From assembly GCA_016741995.1 (NCBI GenBank), contig JACVCO010000004.1:153525-217524 (forward strand): DNA of 64,000 nucleotides, read 5' to 3'. The notes beneath the pieces were generated by a model. That model was given only the letters and a program-made list of their open reading frames with translations, was not told where the DNA came from and searched no databases. Positions 16,023 to 25,400 of this stretch are shown piece by piece (positions within the stretch are counted from its first letter, which is position 1; each line of letters begins with the position of its first letter). Source of the stretch: Hydrogenophaga sp. GTDB taxonomy: Bacteria > Pseudomonadota > Gammaproteobacteria > Burkholderiales > Burkholderiaceae_C. The position numbers were made by a program, and so were the translations under genes.

Positions 16023-16699
16023 GTGCGGTCCTCCAGCACATAGCCCATGCCGCGCACGTTGTGCAGCAGCTTGGGGCGGAACGGGTCGTCCATCTTGGCC
16101 CGCAGGCGGCGGATCGCCACCTCGACCACGTTGGTGTCGGAGTCGAAATTCATGTCCCACACCTGCTCGGCCAGCGTGGTGCGCGACAGGATCTGGCCCT
16201 TGCGGCGCGCCAGCAGCGCCAGCAGCGCGAACTCTTTCGCGGTCAGCTCCAGGCGCTGGCCATCGCGCCAGGCCTTGCGGCCGAGCAAGTCCATCTCGAG
16301 GTTGTTGACCGTGAGCTTGGCGTTGGTCGATTCGCTGTGCGCGGGCCCACGGCGCAGCAGCGCGGCCACGCGGGCCAGCAGTTCGGAGAACGCGAAGGGC
16401 TTCACGAGATAGTCGTCAGCCCCGGCCTGCAGGCCACGCACGCGGTCTTCCACCAGATCGCGCGCGGTGAGCATCAGCACCGGCGTGTTGTGCTTCTCGC
16501 GCAGCGAGGCCAGCACGCCGAACCCATCCACTCCCGGCAGCATGATGTCGAGCACCACGAGCTGGTAATCGCCCTCGGTGGCCAGGTAGCGGCCCTCGAT
16601 GCCGTCGCGCGCCACGTCCACCGTATAGCCGGCCTCCGACAGACCACGTTTGACGTAGTCGGCCAGTTTGGCTTCGTCTTCGATGACCAGGATGCGCAT
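16019..16699 (-). CDS. OmpR-family response regulator
   Basis: 226 residues with receiver (1-115) and winged-helix (~130-222) domains. Acidic pocket Glu7/Asp8, phospho-acceptor Asp51 in 'VVLDIMLPG', Thr in 'LMLTARD' and Lys in 'YLVKPFAF' are all intact. The DNA-binding half has 'ELTAKEFALLALLA' and 'VVEVAIRRLRAKMDDPF', as in CusR/IrlR-type heavy-metal regulators. It is co-transcribed with the kinase and divergent from the DUF4148 gene, which is a likely target. Confidence 0.94.
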   Translation of the reverse strand: MRILVIEDEAKLADYVKRGLSEAGYTVDVARDGIEGRYLATEGDYQLVVLDIMLPGVDGFGVLASLREKHNTPVLMLTARDLVEDRVRGLQAGADDYLVKPFAFSELLARVAALLRRGPAHSESTNAKLTVNNLEMDLLGRKAWRDGQRLELTAKEFALLALLARRKGQILSRTTLAEQVWDMNFDSDTNVVEVAIRRLRAKMDDPFRPKLLHNVRGMGYVLEDRT

Positions 16700-16917
16700 G
16701 GCGGGCTGGGGCTGTGTAGAAAGGGGCGGCGCGGACTTCGCGCCATGCGAAATTGTCTCGGAAAGTAGTCGATTGTTGGGTTACGGATCGGTAATTCTGG
16801 CGTTCGTGAGATGACAGTTGCGGTTTCTACAGTTCAACCCATGCCGAAACACAAACGGCATGTGGTGTCTCCCTACTCAACCTGTCGTCTTCTCTTCTTC
16901 ACTTCAAAGGAACTGTC
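16700..16917. promoter_or_regulatory. divergent promoter region with two inverted repeats
   Basis: The 218 bases between the regulator and the DUF4148 gene hold two palindromic elements. One is TTAC-GGATCG-GTAA at 16781-16794. The other has 7-bp arms, CATGCCG / CGGCATG, at 16840-16862 with a 9-base spacer. Either could bind the response regulator; the second could also fold in the 5' leader of the DUF4148 mRNA. A purine-rich AAAGGA ribosome site precedes the ATG at 16918. These are readings by eye with no conservation test. Confidence 0.4.
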
Positions 16918-17307
16918 ATGAAAGCCGCTCTTCTCCCCATCGCCTTCGCCCTGACCGCTGGTGCCGCCTTCGCCGAAGGCCCGATCTTCGTGGACCCGCC
17001 CTTCACCTCCACGCTGAGCCGTGCCGAAGTGCGCGCCGAGGCCGTCGCTGCCCGCGACGCTGGCCGCTTCGAACTCGGTGACGGCCAGGTCATCGTGGCC
17101 GGCAAGGCCGTCGACAGCAGCAACAGCGCGACGCAGTACGCCGCCGGTGGCGCCACCCGCACCCAGGTGCGTGCCGAAGCCGCCGAAGCCCTGCGCCTGG
17201 GTTACTTCAACGGGGGTGAAATCACCCAGTTCCCCAGCGCCGAGCAAGCCGAGCAAGTGCGCCTGTCCGGCCTGCGCGCCGCACAAAGCGTCACCGCTTC
17301 CAACTGA
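16918..17307 (+). CDS. exported DUF4148-like small protein
   Basis: A 129-residue protein with a clean signal peptide (MKAALLPIAFALTAGAAFA, cleavage near 19/20). The mature part has two similar repeats: 'LSRAEVRAEAVAARDAGRFELGDG' region and 'ATRTQVRAEAAEALRLGYFNGGE' region. This 'VRAEAxxAxxxG' pattern is characteristic of DUF4148 proteins, which are abundant and uncharacterised in Burkholderiales. Likely periplasmic. It is divergent from a two-component system and monocistronic, ending in a strong terminator. Confidence 0.8.
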   Translation: MKAALLPIAFALTAGAAFAEGPIFVDPPFTSTLSRAEVRAEAVAARDAGRFELGDGQVIVAGKAVDSSNSATQYAAGGATRTQVRAEAAEALRLGYFNGGEITQFPSAEQAEQVRLSGLRAAQSVTASN

Positions 17308-17338
17308 TCTCCCGCTGTTTTTCGAGTCTCCAAGGTTG

Positions 17339-17371
17339 AAAGGGCTGCCCACCGGGCAGCCCTTTTTTTTT
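17339..17371 (+). terminator. rho-independent terminator
   Basis: A 12-bp perfect stem (AAAGGGCTGCCC with its complement, 3-base loop) is followed by nine or more T. It ends the DUF4148 transcript and sits just beyond the 3' end of the opposite-strand tRNA-Ser. Confidence 0.92.
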
Positions 17372-17377
17372 GTGCGT

Positions 17378-17465
17378 TGGCGGAGACTGTGAGATTCGAA
17401 CTCACGGACCCTTGCGGGTCGGCAGTTTTCAAGACTGCTGGTTTAAACCGCTCACCCAAGTCTCC
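17378..17465 (-). tRNA. tRNA-Ser(UGA)
   Basis: On the minus strand the sequence opens with GGAGACT and closes with AGTCTCC-G-CCA, with CCA encoded. It has a long variable arm (GACCCGCAAGGGTC stem-loop), typical of tRNA-Ser, and a TTCGAAT T-loop. The anticodon TGA lies at 17431-17429 in the loop CTTGAAA. It reads UCA/UCG-family codons. Confidence 0.96.
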
Positions 17466-17496
17466 GCGGCGGGTGGGATTTTAGTGCCGGGTCGGC

Positions 17497-18165
17497 TCAG
17501 GCGGTCTGGGGTTGTTGCAGCAGGCCGCGCGTCTCGATGAAGCGCACCACCGCGTCCACGCCATCGAGCGTCTTCAGGTTGGTCATCACCCAGGGGCGGC
17601 GTTGTGCGTCGGGGCGCATGCGGGCGGTGTCGGCTTTCATTACCTCCAGATCGGCGCCCACGTGCGGGGCCAGGTCGGTCTTGTTGATGACGAAGAGATC
17701 GCTCTTGGTGATGCCGGGGCCGCCCTTGCGCGGGATCTTCTCGCCCGCGGCGACGTCGATCACGTAGATGGTGAGGTCGCTCAGCTCGGGGCTGAAGGTG
17801 GCGGCCAGGTTGTCGCCGCCGCTTTCCACGAACACCACGTCGGCGTTCGGGAAGCGTTCGAGCATGCGGTCGATGGCTTCGAGGTTGATGGACGCGTCCT
17901 CGCGGATGGCGGTGTGCGGGCAGCCACCGGTTTCCACGCCCAGGATGCGCTCGGCCTCCAGCGCGCCGCTGATGGTGAGCAGGCGCTGGTCTTCCTTGGT
18001 GTAGATGTCGTTGGTGATGGCGATCAGGTCGTAGCGATCGCGCATGGTCTTGCAGAGCATTTCCAGCAGCGTGGTCTTGCCCGAGCCCACGGGGCCGCCG
18101 ATGCCCACGCGCAGCGGGGGCAGGGGCTTGGTGCGGTTCGGGATGTGGTGCAGCGGTGTGCTCAT
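17497..18165 (-). CDS. ureG: urease accessory GTPase UreG
   Basis: 222 residues; the GTPase that, with UreD and UreF, drives nickel delivery into apo-urease. P-loop '[19 protein letters not shown]' at ~21-39, Ni/Zn-site 'CPH' in '[17 protein letters not shown]' (~82-98), and '[16 protein letters not shown]' are conserved. '[16 protein letters not shown]' carries the guanine-specificity motif. It overlaps the ureF stop by four bases and is the last gene of the ure operon. Confidence 0.96.
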   Translation of the reverse strand: MSTPLHHIPNRTKPLPPLRVGIGGPVGSGKTTLLEMLCKTMRDRYDLIAITNDIYTKEDQRLLTISGALEAERILGVETGGCPHTAIREDASINLEAIDRMLERFPNADVVFVESGGDNLAATFSPELSDLTIYVIDVAAGEKIPRKGGPGITKSDLFVINKTDLAPHVGADLEVMKADTARMRPDAQRRPWVMTNLKTLDGVDAVVRFIETRGLLQQPQTA

Positions 18166-18851
18166 GATCGGAACAGGCGTGAGTACTGGGTTTCGTGGCG
18201 CGCCGAGAGGATGGCGAGCATCGGGGTGAAGGCCTGGCGGTGGTCGTCGTCGAGGGCGATGGCCTCGTCCACCGCGGCCGGGATGGCCTGCGTGAGGCGC
18301 GCGAGCAGGCGCTGGCCCGTGCCCTGGCCCAGCGGCACGGCCTTGATGGCGGCCTGCACCATGTTCTCGGCCCAGCCGAAGGCCAGGCCCACCAGGGCTT
18401 CGCGCGCGGGCGCATCGCCCAAAGCGGCGGCGCAGGCGCTGGCCACGGGCCAGGTGGGTGGGCTCAGTTGCGCGGCGTTCAAGGCCTGCACCACGGGCTG
18501 GCTGAAATCACCCAGCGATTGCGCCCAGGCCAGCAGCGACTTGCCCATCTGCTCGGCCTGCAGGCGCAGCTCGCTGGTCTCGCGCGTGTGCAGCACCCAG
18601 GCGTTGAGTTCGCGCACGCGGTCCAGGTCGTTCGCGCGCCAGGCGGTGATGGCCTGTGCCGCCACGGCGAGGTCGCTGCGTGCGGGGCCCAGCAGCAACT
18701 GGTCGGTGAGCCAGGTGGCGGCGCTGGCTTCGTCGTGCACCTGGCCGGCGTCCACCGCGGCCTCCAGGCCTTCGGAGTAGGAGAAGCCGCCCACCGGCAG
18801 GGCCGGGGAGGCCAGCCAGAGCGTGCGCAACAGCGCGGCGTCAGTGGCCAT
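18162..18851 (-). CDS. ureF: urease accessory protein UreF
   Basis: 229 residues from the ATG giving [15 protein letters not shown]. Longer frames would read through the UreE histidine tail. '[26 protein letters not shown]' in part (~9-34) is the family signature, and '[15 protein letters not shown]' and '[20 protein letters not shown]' follow. UreF bridges UreD and UreG in the activation complex and acts as a gate for GTP hydrolysis. It starts inside the last codons of ureE (11-base overlap). Confidence 0.94.
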   Translation of the reverse strand: MATDAALLRTLWLASPALPVGGFSYSEGLEAAVDAGQVHDEASAATWLTDQLLLGPARSDLAVAAQAITAWRANDLDRVRELNAWVLHTRETSELRLQAEQMGKSLLAWAQSLGDFSQPVVQALNAAQLSPPTWPVASACAAALGDAPAREALVGLAFGWAENMVQAAIKAVPLGQGTGQRLLARLTQAIPAAVDEAIALDDDHRQAFTPMLAILSARHETQYSRLFRS

Positions 18852-19389
18852 GGTGGCCGTGGCTGTGATCGCCGTGATCGTGGCCGTGTGCATGTTCATG
18901 GGCATGCCCGTGCCCGTGCCCGCCGTGCGATCCGTAAGCACCGCCCTCGGGCTCGAAACCTTCGCTCACCTCCACCACCGTGAGGTGCATGGCGCGCAGC
19001 ATGTCGGCCAGCACGTGGTCGGGTTCGATCTTCAGGTGATCGGCGCGCAGCTCGATCGGCACGTGCCGGTTGCCCAGGTGGTAGGCCGCGCGCATGAGGT
19101 CGAAGGCCTGGTCGGTGGCCGGGTGGTCGGGGCAGGGCGTGATGCGCAGCACCGGTTGCGGCGCCGCGAGCACGCGCACCAGTTCACCGTCGGCCGTCAC
19201 CAGCACGTCGCCCCCGCGCACCACGCTGCCGCGCGGCAGGAACACGGCGAGCTGGCGGCCATCGCTCAACCGCGCGTCGAAGCGGCTCTTCTGGCGGATG
19301 TCCCAATCGAGCTCGACCGTGGGCGCGCGCTTGAGCAGCACGGGCGCGAGCCCCTTGCCTTGCGCAATGAGTTTGGAGCTTTGCAGCAT
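18841..19389 (-). CDS. ureE: urease nickel metallochaperone UreE, His-rich tail
   Basis: 182 residues starting at the ATG in TGATG at the ureC stop. The N-terminal UreE_N domain (1-75) and metal-binding domain (~80-150, with '[25 protein letters not shown]' read in part) are followed by a 27-residue C-terminal tail with about 13 His, alternating with Gly/Asp. Such tails bind several nickel ions. UreE hands nickel to UreG. Confidence 0.95.
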   Translation of the reverse strand: MLQSSKLIAQGKGLAPVLLKRAPTVELDWDIRQKSRFDARLSDGRQLAVFLPRGSVVRGGDVLVTADGELVRVLAAPQPVLRITPCPDHPATDQAFDLMRAAYHLGNRHVPIELRADHLKIEPDHVLADMLRAMHLTVVEVSEGFEPEGGAYGSHGGHGHGHAHEHAHGHDHGDHSHGHHGH

Positions 19390-21107
19390 CAGAACAGGAA
19401 GTAGCGTTGCGCCATCGGCAGCACGGTGGCGGGCTCGCAGGTGAGCAACTGGCCGTCGGCGCGCACGGTGTAGGTCTGCGCGTCGATCTCCATCTTGGGC
19501 AACCAGGCGTTGTGCACCATGTGGGTCTTGTTCACGCCGCGGCAGCCCTGCACGGCCGACAGCGTTTTCTGCAGGCCGAAGCGCTGGCCCACGCCGGCGT
19601 TGAGGCCAGCCTGCGACACGAAGGTGAGGCTGCTGCGCGCCAGCGCACCACCGAGCGAACCGAACTGCGGGCGGAAGTGCACCGGCTGCGGCGTGGGGAT
19701 GGAGGCGTTCGGGTCGCCCATGGCGGCCAGCGCGATGCTGCCGCCCTTGAGCACCACGAAGGGCTTCACGCCGAAGAAGGCCGGCTTCCACAGCACCAGG
19801 TCGGCCCACTTGCCCACCTCCAGCGAGCCCACGATGTGCGAGATGCCGTGCGCGATGGCGGGGTTGATCGTGTACTTGGCGATGTAGCGCTTGACGCGGA
19901 AGTTGTCGTTGCGCGTGTTGTCTTCGGCCAGCGTGCCGCGCTGCGCCTTCATCTTGTGCGCGGTCTGCCAGGTGCGGATGATGACCTCGCCCACGCGGCC
20001 CATGGCCTGGCTGTCGCTGCTCATCATGCTGATGGCGCCCAGGTCGTGCAGGATGTCCTCGGCCGCGATGGTCTCCTTGCGGATGCGGCTCTCGGCGAAG
20101 GCCAGGTCTTCGGGGATGCCGGCGTCGAGGTGGTGGCACACCATGAGCATGTCGACGTGTTCGTCGAGCGTGTTCACGGTGTAGGGCATGGTGGGGTTGG
20201 TGGAAGAGGGCAGGAAGTTCTTCTCGCCCACCACACGCAGGATGTCGGGCGCGTGGCCACCGCCCGCGCCTTCGGTGTGGAAGGCGCAGAGGCTGCGGCC
20301 CTTGGTGGCCGCGATGGTGTCCTCCACGAAACCCGATTCGTTGAGCGTGTCGCTGTGGATTGCCACCTGCGTGTCGGTTTCTTCCGCCACGGCCAGGCAC
20401 TGGTCGATGGCCGAGGGCGTGGTGCCCCAGTCCTCGTGCAGCTTCAGGCCGATCACGCCGGCGTCGATCTGCTCGCGCAGTGCATCCGGCCGGCTCGCGT
20501 TGCCCTTGCCGAGGAAGCCGATGTTCATGGGCAGACCGTCTGCCGCCTGCAGCATGCGCTCGATGTGCCAGGGGCCGGGCGTGCAGGTGGTGGCGAAGGT
20601 GCCCGTGGCCGGGCCGGTGCCGCCGCCGAGCATGGTGGTCACGCCCGCGGCCAGCGCCTCGTCCACCTGCTGCGGGCAGATGAAGTGGATGTGGCTGTCG
20701 ATGCCGCCTGCCGTGACGATCATGCCCTCGCAGGCGATGACCTCGGTGCCGGGGCCGATGACGATGGTGATGCCGGGTTGCGTGTCGGGGTTGCCGGCCT
20801 TGCCGATGGCGGCGATGCGGCCGTCCTTCAAACCGATGTCGGCCTTGACGATGCCCCAGTGGTCGATGATGAGCGCGTTGGTGAGCACGGTGTCCACGGC
20901 GCCTTGCGCGCGCGAGCGCTGGCTCTGCGCCATGCCGTCGCGGATGGTCTTGCCGCCGCCGAACTTCACCTCTTCACCGTAACCGCCCGCGGCCAGGGTG
21001 TAGTCCTTCTCGACCTCGATCAGCAATTCGGTGTCGGCCAGGCGCACGCGGTCGCCCACGGTGGGGCCGAACATGTCGGCGTAGGCGCGTCGGTTGATGC
21101 TCGCCAT
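19389..21107 (-). CDS. ureC: urease alpha subunit
   Basis: 572 residues, the catalytic subunit hydrolysing urea to ammonia and carbamate with two nickel ions. Metal ligands 'HIHFICPQQ' (~139), the carbamylated Lys222 in '[10 protein letters not shown]', '[16 protein letters not shown]' and the mobile-flap motif '[16 protein letters not shown]' are intact, so an active enzyme is expected. Length is normal. It lies between ureB and ureE in the minus-strand operon. Confidence 0.98.
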   Translation of the reverse strand: MASINRRAYADMFGPTVGDRVRLADTELLIEVEKDYTLAAGGYGEEVKFGGGKTIRDGMAQSQRSRAQGAVDTVLTNALIIDHWGIVKADIGLKDGRIAAIGKAGNPDTQPGITIVIGPGTEVIACEGMIVTAGGIDSHIHFICPQQVDEALAAGVTTMLGGGTGPATGTFATTCTPGPWHIERMLQAADGLPMNIGFLGKGNASRPDALREQIDAGVIGLKLHEDWGTTPSAIDQCLAVAEETDTQVAIHSDTLNESGFVEDTIAATKGRSLCAFHTEGAGGGHAPDILRVVGEKNFLPSSTNPTMPYTVNTLDEHVDMLMVCHHLDAGIPEDLAFAESRIRKETIAAEDILHDLGAISMMSSDSQAMGRVGEVIIRTWQTAHKMKAQRGTLAEDNTRNDNFRVKRYIAKYTINPAIAHGISHIVGSLEVGKWADLVLWKPAFFGVKPFVVLKGGSIALAAMGDPNASIPTPQPVHFRPQFGSLGGALARSSLTFVSQAGLNAGVGQRFGLQKTLSAVQGCRGVNKTHMVHNAWLPKMEIDAQTYTVRADGQLLTCEPATVLPMAQRYFLF

Positions 21108-21109
21108 TT

Positions 21110-21415
21110 TTAAAGCTTCCCTTGAACGAGTCCGCGGAAGCCGTGGACCACGCGGTCGCCCGCGTAGTCCACCAACTCCACCGTGCGTTGTTGCCCGGGC
21201 TCGAAGCGCACCGCGGTGCCGCTCGCGATGTTCAGGCGCATGCCGCGCGCGGCGTCGCGGTCGAAATCGAGCGCGCCGTTGGTTTCCGCGAAGTGGTAGT
21301 GCGAGCCGACCTGGATCGGCCGCGTCGCGGTGTTCTTCACCACCACGGTGAGGGTGCGGCGGCCGGGGTTGAGGGCGTGTTCGCCCTCGTCGATGAGGTA
21401 TTCGCCAGGGGTCAT
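21110..21415 (-). CDS. ureB: urease beta subunit
   Basis: 101 residues from the ATG giving [11 protein letters not shown]. The beta-sandwich motifs '[24 protein letters not shown]' (in part, ~27-50), '[19 protein letters not shown]' and '[10 protein letters not shown]' are typical. It is a separate gene, as in most Proteobacteria, and two bases upstream of ureC. ureJ precedes it by five bases. Confidence 0.97.
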   Translation of the reverse strand: MTPGEYLIDEGEHALNPGRRTLTVVVKNTATRPIQVGSHYHFAETNGALDFDRDAARGMRLNIASGTAVRFEPGQQRTVELVDYAGDRVVHGFRGLVQGKL

Positions 21416-21420
21416 GGTGA

Positions 21421-22002
21421 TCAAGCGGCCAGCAGGCCCCAGCCCATGTTCAACCCCATCAGCGCCACCACGGCGCCGGCGGCGCGCGTCCACCACAGGC
21501 TGTGGCGCACGAGCACGCGGCCCAGGCCCAGGCCCGCCACGTGCAACAGGGCCGTGCCCGCCACCATGCCCAGCAGCGCGGCCAGGCCACCCAGCTCCTG
21601 GCCGTGCGCCGCGCCGTGAAAAAGCGCGAAACCGCCCACCAGCACCGCGCCCGCGGCCTCGGGCAGTTTGGCGCGGGCGGCCAGCAGCAGGCCCACCACC
21701 AGCATCGACGCCGCGATCATCGGCTCGATGGCCGGGAAGGCAACGCCGCCCTGCGCGAGCAGCGCGCCCGCGAACAGCGTGAGCGCGAAGGCGATCGGCG
21801 CGACGAGGAAGCGGCGCGTGGTGGCCGCGCTCCACACGCCCACGGCCACCATCGCGGCCAGGTGGTCCAGCCCGGTGATGGGGTGCAGGAAGCCCGAGAG
21901 AAAGCCGTGGTGGTCACCGCCGTCGGCGCCCACGTGGGCCAGGGCCAGAGAGCCGGTGCTGGCCAGCAGGGCGGCGAGCAGGGTGCGGGTCGTTCGGGTC
22001 AT
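21421..22002 (-). CDS. ureJ: HupE/UreJ-type membrane protein, probable nickel permease
   Basis: 193 residues with a signal-like N-terminus ([18 protein letters not shown]) and six or so hydrophobic helices. Family motifs are '[21 protein letters not shown]' in part (~38-57) and '[14 protein letters not shown]' (~120-133), with His and Glu/Asp likely to bind nickel. HupE/UreJ proteins import nickel for hydrogenase or urease. The gene is inserted between ureA and ureB rather than at an operon end. Confidence 0.9.
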   Translation of the reverse strand: MTRTTRTLLAALLASTGSLALAHVGADGGDHHGFLSGFLHPITGLDHLAAMVAVGVWSAATTRRFLVAPIAFALTLFAGALLAQGGVAFPAIEPMIAASMLVVGLLLAARAKLPEAAGAVLVGGFALFHGAAHGQELGGLAALLGMVAGTALLHVAGLGLGRVLVRHSLWWTRAAGAVVALMGLNMGWGLLAA

Positions 22003-22011
22003 CGTTGCTCC

Positions 22012-22314
22012 TCAGGAAATCGGTTGGTGCACGGTCACGAGCTTGGTGCCGTCCGGGAAGGTCGCTTCCACCTGGATGTCGGGAATCATTTCGGCCACGC
22101 CGTCCATCACGTCGGCGCGCGTGAGCACACCGCGGCCTTCGCTCATCAGCTGGGCCACGGTCTTGCCGTCGCGTGCGCCCTCCATCACGGCGGCGCTGAT
22201 GAGCGCGATGGCTTCGGGGTGGTTGAGCTTCAAGCCGCGGGCGCGGCGGCGTTCGGCCAGCAGCGCGGCCGTGAAGATGAGCAGCTTGTCTTTCTCGCGC
22301 GGGGTCAGGTCCAT
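22012..22314 (-). CDS. ureA: urease gamma subunit
   Basis: 100 residues starting [20 protein letters not shown], the UreA signature. '[15 protein letters not shown]' (~30-44), '[15 protein letters not shown]', and the C-terminal '[19 protein letters not shown]' are conserved. It is the first gene of the urease operon, divergent from the transporter-kinase gene across 83 bases. In most related loci ureD stands just upstream of it; here it does not. Confidence 0.97.
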   Translation of the reverse strand: MDLTPREKDKLLIFTAALLAERRRARGLKLNHPEAIALISAAVMEGARDGKTVAQLMSEGRGVLTRADVMDGVAEMIPDIQVEATFPDGTKLVTVHQPIS

Positions 22315-22374
22315 GGGCGGTCGGTTCTCCTCTCTGCCGGGTCAGCAAGAGCCATACCCGCGCAGGTTAGTGGC

Positions 22375-22401
22375 ATGAAAGCTGCACCGCCAGCCTTGTG
22401 A
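22375..22401 (+). promoter_or_regulatory. possible 8-residue leader ORF coupled to the sensor gene
   Basis: ATG at 22375 opens a short frame (MKAAPPAL) whose stop TGA overlaps the GTG start of the transporter-kinase as GTGA. The sensor gene itself lacks a clear Shine-Dalgarno sequence, so re-initiation from this mini-ORF could set its translation. There is no coding-bias evidence for such a short frame. Confidence 0.3.
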
Positions 22402-25400
22402 GTGCCGCTCCCAACGCCCCTTCCGCCGACGCCCCGCAGCGCATCATCAAGGTGCGCCGCGACTACAACAGCTGGGTCGGCAGCGAGACCATGGAGGACT
22501 ACGCGCTGCGCTTCACGCCGCAGCGTTTCCGCAAGTGGAGCGAATGGCGCGTGGCCAACACCGCCTTCGGCGCCGCGTCCTTCCTGATCCTGGAGGCGGT
22601 GGGCGCCACGCTGCTGGTGCAATACGGCTTCGTCAACGCCGCGCTGGCCATCCTGGCCACGGGGCTCATCATCTTCCTGGCCGGCCTGCCGATCAGCGTG
22701 TACGCGGCGCGCCACGGCATCGACATGGACCTGCTCACGCGCGGCGCGGGTTTCGGCTACATCGGCTCCACCATCACCTCACTGATCTACGCCTCGTTCA
22801 CCTTCATCTTCTTCGCGCTCGAAGCCGCGGTCATGGCCTACGCGCTCGAACTGGCGCTGGGCATTCCGCCGCACTGGGGCTACCTGGTGTGCGCGGTGGT
22901 GGTGATCCCGCTGGTCACGCACGGCGTCTCCGTCATCAGCCGCTTCCAGGTCTGGACGCAGCCGCTGTGGCTGGTGATGATGGTCGTGCCCTTCGTGGCC
23001 GTGGGCCTGATGGCGCCGCAGGCCTTCACCGACGTCATGCACTACGGCGGTGCGTCCGGTTCTGGTGCATCGTTCGATTGGCACCTGTTTGGTGCCGCGC
23101 TCACCGTGGGCATCGCCCTCATCACGCAGATGGGCGAGCAGGCCGACTACCTGCGCTTCATGCCCGCGCCGCAGCCGGGCCGCGAGCGGCGCTGGTGGCT
23201 CGGTGTGCTGGCGGGCGGGCCGGGCTGGGTGGTGCTCGGGGTGGTCAAGATGCTGGGCGGCGCGGTGCTGGCTTACCTGGCCATCAGCCACATGGTGCCG
23301 CCCGATCGCGCGGTGGACCCGAACCAGATGTACCTGGCCGCCTACGAGTACGTGTTCTCCGACTACGGCTGGGCGGTGGCGGCCACGGCCTTGTTCGTGG
23401 TGATCTCGCAGATGAAGATCAACGTCACCAACGCCTACGCGGGTTCGCTGGCCTGGAGCAACTTCTTCTCGCGCCTCACGCACAGCCACCCGGGGCGCGT
23501 GGTGTGGGTGGTGTTCAACACCTTCATCGCCTTCATGCTGATGGAGATGAACGTGTTCCAGGCCCTGGGCCAGGTGCTGGGCGTGTACTCCAACATCGCC
23601 ATCGCCTGGATCATGGCCGTGGTGGCCGACCTCGTGGTCAACAAGCCCATGGGCTGGAGCCCGAAGGGCATCGAGTTCAAGCGCGCGCACCTGTACGACA
23701 TCAACCCCGTGGGCGTGGGCGCCATGGTGCTGGCCTCGGCGCTGTCCATTGCCGCGCACATGGGCCTGATGGGCCCCACCGCCGAGGCCTTCTCGGCGGT
23801 GATCGCCATGGTCACCGCCTTCGTCACCGCGCCCCTGATCGCCTGGGCCACGAAGGGCCGCTACTACATCGCGCGCAGCGACGAGGCCGTGACCGCCGGC
23901 AACTACCGCCGCCTCGGCATTCGCCGCTGTGTGATCTGCGAGCGCGACTACGAAGGCCCCGACATGGCGCACTGCCCGGCCTACCAGGGGCCGATCTGTT
24001 CGCTGTGCTGCACGCTCGACGCGCGCTGCGGTGACCTGTGCAAGCCGCACGCGCGGCTCTCGGAGCAGTGGACGGCCACGCTGCGGCGCCTGATGCCGCG
24101 CCGCGTGTGGCCGTATCTGGATGCGGGGCTCGCGCACTACCTGCTCATCATGGTCGTCATCGCGCCGGTGCTGGCCGCGGTGCTGGGCCTGCTCTACCGG
24201 CAGGAGGTGCAAAGCCTGGCCGAGGACCTGGGCGGCAACCTCTCGCTGCTCGACACCGCGCTGCGTTCGGGCTTTCTGCGCGTGTACGCGGTGCTGCTGC
24301 TGATCGCGGCCACCGTGGCCTGGTGGCTGGTGCTCGCGCACAAGAGCCGCGTGGTGGCGCAGGAAGAATCGAACCGCCAGACGCGGCTGCTGATGCACGA
24401 GATCGAATCGCACAAACGCACCGACCTGGCGTTGCAGCAGGCGCGCCGCGCGGCCGAGCAGGCCAACCAGGCCAAGACGCGCTACATCAGCACCATCAGC
24501 CACGAGTTGCGCACGCCGCTCAACAGCATCCTGGGCTACGCGCAGTTGCTGCAGGAAGACAGCGGCCTGCCACCGCACCGCGCGCAGGCGCTGCGCGTGA
24601 TCCAGCGCGGCGGCGAGCACCTGCTCTCGCTGATCGACGGCACGCTGGACATCGCGCGCATCGAGGCCGGCAAGCTCGCGCTCGACGCCCGACCGGTGCC
24701 CTTCGCCGCCACGCTGGCCGAGGTGGCGGGCATGTTCGAGCTGCAGGCCGCGTCCAAGGGCCTGCGCTTCGTCTACGACACGCATGGCCGCCTGCCCGAG
24801 GTGGTGCGCGCCGACGAGAAACGCCTGCGCCAGATCCTCATCAACCTGCTGGGCAACGCGGTGAAGTTCACGCGCGCCGGCCAGGTGCGCCTGCGCGTGA
24901 GCCACGCGCGCGAAATGGCGCAGTTCGAGGTGCACGACACCGGGCCCGGCATGACAGCGGCCGAGATCGAGCGCGTGTTCGAACCCTTCGCCCGCGGGCA
25001 GGGCGAGAGCGCGGGCCCCACCGGCACCGGCCTGGGCCTCACCATCACCAAGATGCTCACCGACCTGATGGGTGGCGAGCTCACCGTGCGCAGCGCGCCC
25101 GGTGAGGGCTGCGTGTTCACCGTGCGCCTGTTCCTGCCCGAGATGCGCGGCGCGCTGCCCGTGCGCCCGCTCGTCGTGCAGCCCGTGGGCTACCTGGGCG
25201 AACGCCGCCGCGTGCTGGTGGTGGACAACGAGGAGGCCGACCGCGAGCTGCTGCAGCGCTGGCTGGAGCCCCTCGGCTTCGAGGTGCTGCCCGCCACCAA
25301 CGGCCTGCACGCGCTGGAGTTGCTCGATGGCCTCGCGCCCGGCGACCCCGGCGCGCCGCACGCGATCTTCCTCGACCTCGCCATGCCCGGCATCGACGGC

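Noticed and set aside
18841..18920. Short tandem repeat in ureE/ureF overlap
   Set aside because: The repeated GGCCAC/CATGGC-like bases simply encode the His/Gly-rich UreE tail.
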